Below are positions 60,681-64,000 of a DNA stretch of 64,000 nt, one piece after another (positions within the stretch are counted from its first letter, which is position 1; each line of letters begins with the position of its first letter). Under the pieces are notes generated by a model, which was given only the letters and a program-made list of their open reading frames with translations, searched no databases and was not told the origin of the DNA. Location of the stretch: assembly GCA_934371915.1 (NCBI GenBank), contig CAKROE010000006.1:4064-68063 (forward strand), read 5' to 3'. A program made the translations under genes and the position numbers. The stretch comes from an uncultured Blautia sp. (GTDB lineage Bacteria > Bacillota > Clostridia > Lachnospirales > Lachnospiraceae).

Positions 60681-60705
60681 CTGCATTCCTTTCTGAAAAT
60701 CACCT

Positions 60706-61719
60706 TCAGATTTTTTCTTTCTCAAGCAATTCTCTTACAAAATCTCCCAGTTCACTCCAGACCAGTTCTTCTACCCGAAACGCATTATCCGTATTTTGGG
60801 ACAGTATCGGAAGCACTACTTTTTCTATTCCTGCCAGTAACTGCGAGTAATCACGCAAACGCAAAAGTTTTTCAAACTGTTCCAGTTTGCACTTCGAAAT
60901 GCGGTCGTCACGCACCGGCATATAAACTCTCGTACACAATTCCAGAATCTGAAACACGTCTTCGATCCCGTCACCCACATCCAATACGACTGCCTCATAG
61001 GAACTGTGCAGAATGATTTCCTGCAAAAGACACTCCCAGTCCTGCCATCTCGTTCCCCGGATATCCTCCGGAGACTGTACCGGCGGTATAAAATCCATAC
61101 TTCCCATACTCTGAATCATACTGTTCATTTTTACGGTAATGCCTGCCTGTTCCTGTCGTACAAAATACAGAAGATCTCCGAGTGTATAGGGGTATTCTTT
61201 TTCAAACAGTTCTTCAAATCCGGAATATTCTTCCATGTTGAGATAAAGAACGGACTTCTCTCTGCCCAGGATCTGAGCCAGTGTCAGCGCAAAAGAAGTC
61301 TGCCCGCAGAATCCAAGCGGTGAATAAATCCCCAGAAGTTCCGTTGTCTTCTTGAGTACCGGCATCTGTGCCGGAAGCACGGCCTTTTCTGCACCATAAC
61401 ACGCCATCACCTCACGGACGATATCCGAAGATGCCTGATACTTATAAACATCGGAATATCTGTCCAGTTCATCCGGTTTGCTGCCCTCGGTCAGAATCAC
61501 GATCTTGCCGATATCCAGCTCACCAACCTCATGGCACATTGCCTCCGCTGAGATCAGAAGAAGCTCGACCGGATTTTCTTTTGCATATGCTACAAAACTG
61601 CTGACATTGGTAAATGCCTGAATCTCAAAAGGAATATTCTTTTTCTGGTTAAGATAATCCATGAAGTTACAGGCATATTCCGCCTCGAGATCACAGACTG
61701 CAAAAATTTGTTTTTTCAA
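60706..61719 (-). CDS. tadZ: TadZ/CpaE-like protein with degenerate P-loop
   Basis: A 337-residue protein with an N-terminal receiver-like region (FAVCDLEAEYACNFMDYLNQ, VELLLISAEAM, IVILTEG; residues 1-100) and a MinD-like ATPase fold. Where CpaE proteins have the deviant Walker A SPKGGxGKT, this one has SPLGFCGQTS, with Gln for the lysine; ATP use is therefore doubtful. The partner residues AVVLDVGDG match the Walker B position. TTG at 61719, with GGGAGG before it, overlaps the prepilin peptidase stop by 4 bp. Confidence 0.87.
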   Translation of the reverse strand: MKKQIFAVCDLEAEYACNFMDYLNQKKNIPFEIQAFTNVSSFVAYAKENPVELLLISAEAMCHEVGELDIGKIVILTEGSKPDELDRYSDVYKYQASSDIVREVMACYGAEKAVLPAQMPVLKKTTELLGIYSPLGFCGQTSFALTLAQILGREKSVLYLNMEEYSGFEELFEKEYPYTLGDLLYFVRQEQAGITVKMNSMIQSMGSMDFIPPVQSPEDIRGTRWQDWECLLQEIILHSSYEAVVLDVGDGIEDVFQILELCTRVYMPVRDDRISKCKLEQFEKLLRLRDYSQLLAGIEKVVLPILSQNTDNAFRVEELVWSELGDFVRELLEKEKI

Positions 61720-62234
61720 TAAATACCTCCCGTATACAACATCACACTCATAAAGATCGGAATCGTAAAATGAATGTTTTCAAAAGCAGTTCCTGTCCGA
61801 TAATATGGACTTTGTTTACCAGTTTCGATAAGTTGTCTTACGTATTGTTCCAGATAGTGAAATCTTTGGTGGAAGCCGCCGCAAAAAAACAAGATTGCCA
61901 GCGATAGTACTGCTCCTGCAAGAACTGCATACCACATACACCATAATATGTGATATGGTCCCATCAGACCGCCAAGCACGCAGAAAAGCTTTATGTCACC
62001 TGAACCGAGCATTCGGAAATAAAACAGCCATCCCAGAAACACAAGCGGCACAGCCATCCCAAGAACAAACTGCACTATATTATGCCGGTTTCCGGACCAT
62101 ATACTGTAAATCAGCCCTGCAATAAATGAGCAGATGATCCAGCTGTTTTTTATCCGCATCTCATACAGATCCATCAGCACTGCGATACCCACAATCGTCA
62201 GAAGCAGCATCTGACGAATGATTACTTTGCTCAC
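61716..62234 (-). CDS. Prepilin peptidase (A24 family), first of two in the operon
   Basis: A 172-residue membrane protein from the GTG at 62234, the first gene of the tad operon. The A24 aspartates are in AVLMDLYEMRIKNSW and FRMLGSGDIKLFCVLG. It has about five membrane segments. A start further upstream is not possible in the mRNA, because the operon's promoter lies at 62317-62345. The AAAGGGG before the GTG is very close, so the ATG a few codons further on remains an alternative. It is TadV-like by position. Confidence 0.88.
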   Translation of the reverse strand: MSKVIIRQMLLLTIVGIAVLMDLYEMRIKNSWIICSFIAGLIYSIWSGNRHNIVQFVLGMAVPLVFLGWLFYFRMLGSGDIKLFCVLGGLMGPYHILWCMWYAVLAGAVLSLAILFFCGGFHQRFHYLEQYVRQLIETGKQSPYYRTGTAFENIHFTIPIFMSVMLYTGGIY

Positions 62235-62269
62235 ACCCCTTTCGCAAACTAATAAAAAATTGGAATTAC

Positions 62270-62308
62270 CCGTCAGATCTGACGGAGGGAATACCAGAAG
62301 ATCTCTGG
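62270..62308. promoter_or_regulatory. Two inverted repeats in the tad operon leader
   Basis: CCGTCAGATCTGACGG (62270-62285) is a perfect 16-bp palindrome. ACCAGA-AGATC-TCTGGT (6-bp arms) follows at about 62293-62309. Both lie between the promoter and the first gene, so they may be repressor sites or RNA structure. Confidence 0.65.
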
Positions 62309-62316
62309 TGAGTTTT

Positions 62317-62345
62317 ATTATAGAGCGCTCTGTTCTTCTTGTAAA
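62317..62345 (-). promoter_or_regulatory. Promoter of the tad operon
   Basis: On the minus strand TTTACA (62345-62340) and TATAAT (62322-62317) with exactly 17-bp spacing, about 80 bp before the first gene. Confidence 0.85.
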
Positions 62346-62391
62346 GAAAATTCGTTCGTCAAATTCTCCCATATTCTGACAGATGCGCAGG

Positions 62392-62420
62392 TTGCACAAT
62401 CGTTCTCTCTTCTGTATAAT
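62392..62420 (+). promoter_or_regulatory. Promoter of the GNAT-lipoprotein operon
   Basis: TTGCAC (62392-62397) and TATAAT (62415-62420) with 17-bp spacing. It is divergent from the tad promoter, 47 bp away between -35 boxes. Confidence 0.85.
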
Positions 62421-62454
62421 AAAAGACAGCATGAAAAGGGGGACACATACTGCC

Positions 62455-63225
62455 ATGGAGAACATCAAAAAAATCGAAGATATGTCGCTGAATGCATGGC
62501 CATCACACAAAATGGAGCTTTATGACGGCTGGATTCTGCGCTTTTCTTATTTTTATACACACCGTACCAACAGTGTGGAACAATTCGGAAATTCCACGCT
62601 TCCATGGAGAGAAAAAGTCGCCTACTGCGAAAACGTTTACAAGCGACTCGGCTCCCCTGCCATCTTTAAAATCAGTCCTGTTGTATCACCGGATTTTGAT
62701 TACACACTGGAAAACCGTGGCTACGAAATCCAACATACGACCGAGGTCATGACAATGGCTCTGTCAGACGCACATATTGACACTCCTTGTCCGGATGTCA
62801 CACTTACTGATGAAATTCCGGATATCTGGATCAACAGCCTTTTTGACCTGAAAGGAATGACCAATCCAATTCACCGGGCAGTCGTACCTTCCATGTACCG
62901 CGCGATTCCGAAAGAAACTATCTGTGCTTCTGTCTGGAAAGAGGGCAAGATCATCGCTACCGGTCTCGGAATCCTTGACCGTGACTACATTGGCCTCTAC
63001 GCGATCCATGTCAAAGAAAAATACCGTGGCAGGGGTTATGCCCGCCAGATCTGTACCGCTCTTCTAAATGAAGGTATGAAAAAAGGCGCCGAAAATGCCT
63101 ATCTTCAGGTAGTGCAGGGAAATACAGCCGCCAAAAATCTGTACACATCTCTCGGATTTACAGATTCCTATACTTACTGGTTCCGTGTACAGCCTGATGA
63201 CACAAAGGAGAACAATATAGAATGA
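62455..63225 (+). CDS. GNAT-family acetyltransferase
   Basis: A 256-residue protein. The N-terminal half (MSLNAWPSHKMELYDGWILR, FGNSTLPWREKVAYCENVYK) is a second domain seen in some GNAT proteins. The C-terminal half has the acetyl-CoA fold (LYAIHVKEKYRGRGYARQIC, ALLNEGMKKGAENAYLQVVQ, NTAAKNLYTSLGFTDSYTYW). The substrate is unknown. ATG 62455 has AAAAGGGGG 12 nt upstream; the ATG at 62431 lies only a few bases after the promoter's expected start site. The stop overlaps the lipoprotein start by 4 bp (ATGA). Confidence 0.93.
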   Translation: MENIKKIEDMSLNAWPSHKMELYDGWILRFSYFYTHRTNSVEQFGNSTLPWREKVAYCENVYKRLGSPAIFKISPVVSPDFDYTLENRGYEIQHTTEVMTMALSDAHIDTPCPDVTLTDEIPDIWINSLFDLKGMTNPIHRAVVPSMYRAIPKETICASVWKEGKIIATGLGILDRDYIGLYAIHVKEKYRGRGYARQICTALLNEGMKKGAENAYLQVVQGNTAAKNLYTSLGFTDSYTYWFRVQPDDTKENNIE

Positions 63226-64000
63226 AAAAATTAATTACCATCGGCATCGGCTGTCTGCTTTCACTCTCCCTTTCCGGGTGCAGTCTCGGAAGTGTGATCG
63301 ACCGTTTTACCGCTTCAGATGATGCTGCCATTCAGGACATCAATCCTGAAAGTACCCGTGTCTATATGGATGAGATCCGTGGAGAACTTCAGAATTTTAC
63401 CGGCAATCAGATTACTCTCTTAAGCGACGAAGAATCTTATACTTTTGATATTTCCCAGGCAACGCTGGAATGCAGCAACGGTATGCTTGCCGGAGATGCT
63501 GTCAGTGTTGTATATGAAGGACAGCTTGACAGTACCGACACAGGAGCCGTACATGCCCTGAAAGTAGTTGATGACTATCATCAGACAGCCACGCTTGAAG
63601 ATCAGACTTTCCGCGGACAGATACAGGCACTGACAGCCAATTCCATCACTGTCAAATCAGATAAAAATCAGACTGTCACCTTCCCGGTCACCGGTACCGA
63701 ACAATATTATCAGGCCGGAATCAAAGCCGGGAACTGGGTATACATCCACTATAAAGGCAACCTTGTTGCCGCTGCCGACGGAAATACTGCGGTTGCCGAC
63801 GGCTCCCATACAAAAACAATCAGTGTTTCTGATGTAGATCCGTTTGATGTTCCTGCTCCGACACCGACTCCTGCACCCCAGGAAGGTAGCGAGGCAAAAA
63901 AAGAAAATAAATTGCGCGCTGTGATCCAAAACATCCAGACAAATGTTTTGCAGATATCCATCGAAAATACCACCAATGTCCTGAATCTGGATATGTCCGC
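63222..64000 (+). CDS. Lipoprotein with repeated beta domains, cut by window end
   Basis: The first 259 codons of an open frame that runs off the window. The signal peptide ends in LSLSGCSL, a lipobox with acylated cysteine at residue 20. Three successive repeats of about 50-70 residues follow: GELQNFTGNQITLLSDEESY, GQIQALTANSITVKSDKNQT and AVIQNIQTNVLQISIENTTN, each a 'strand, turn, NxIT, strand' pattern; the first two are followed by a YxG (G/L) end (VYEGQL, HYKGNL). A Pro/Thr-rich hinge (APTPTPAPQEG) separates repeats 2 and 3. It overlaps the acetyltransferase gene by 4 bp. Function unknown; likely an anchored extracellular protein. Confidence 0.85.
   Translation, partial: MKKLITIGIGCLLSLSLSGCSLGSVIDRFTASDDAAIQDINPESTRVYMDEIRGELQNFTGNQITLLSDEESYTFDISQATLECSNGMLAGDAVSVVYEGQLDSTDTGAVHALKVVDDYHQTATLEDQTFRGQIQALTANSITVKSDKNQTVTFPVTGTEQYYQAGIKAGNWVYIHYKGNLVAAADGNTAVADGSHTKTISVSDVDPFDVPAPTPTPAPQEGSEAKKENKLRAVIQNIQTNVLQISIENTTNVLNLDMS

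Overview
The window looks like chromosomal DNA of a low-to-moderate GC Firmicute of the Lachnospiraceae type (Blautia/Dorea/Mediterraneibacter relatives). The signs are a transketolase split into two genes, GlgC paired with GlgD, SpoVG and a YyaC-type spore protease, a long Bacillus-type SRP RNA, clostridial RecR/YbaB/DnaX order, class II GalT, DUF6147/DUF4367-like secreted proteins and a clostridial Tad (Flp pilus) operon. The genus is inferred from gene content only.

Layout. 1-10 kb: end of a yyaC-like gene, then a minus-strand run of split transketolase, transaldolase, a LacI regulator, recR-ybaB-dnaX and a phosphofructokinase; then the SRP RNA, yqeY, tRNA deaminase tadA and an nrdG-type radical SAM activase. 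10-16 kb: accessory region with an uncharacterised protein, an orphan HicB-like protein, an XRE regulator with two operator-like inverted repeats, a sugar-binding-domain/GGDEF fusion, and two gene remnants next to a 53-bp-period repeat array. 16-19.4 kb: a coiled-coil/3D-domain cell-wall protein, an orphan PduB-like microcompartment shell protein, tRNA-Pro(CGG) and a second 53-bp repeat array. 19.4-27.4 kb: spoVG, glgD, glgC, murC, an intergenic region with four perfect DnaA boxes, dnaD and a dnaI-like helicase loader, prs. 27.5-34.4 kb: an SbcCD-like pair whose ATPase lacks a P-loop, asnS, and an ECF sigma factor with a membrane beta-propeller partner. 34.5-43.1 kb: galT, a large anchored protein, a methyltransferase, mtnN, a TSCPD protein and a beta-CASP nuclease. 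43.1-49.5 kb: a long third 53-bp repeat array, DUF6147 and DUF4367 proteins, murG, a second ECF sigma factor, a HIT protein, a soluble histidine kinase and a rhomboid protease. 49.4-52.3 kb: a compact UbiA/HAD/GT87-like/rhomboid operon. 52.5-62.3 kb: an 11-gene tad operon with a clear promoter and terminator. 62.4-64 kb: a GNAT acetyltransferase and the start of a repeat-containing lipoprotein.

How it fits together. Much of the window is housekeeping: the non-oxidative pentose phosphate pathway, glycogen precursor synthesis, peptidoglycan precursors, replication and repair. Four surface-related modules stand out: the Tad pilus, the polyprenyl-phosphate glycosylation cassette, and two ECF sigma/membrane protein systems. 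The most unusual structural signal is a repeat family with a rigid 53-bp period in three separate intergenic arrays (three, four and eight in-phase anchors), in both orientations. Its sequence diverges between and within arrays while the phasing and certain internal positions stay fixed.
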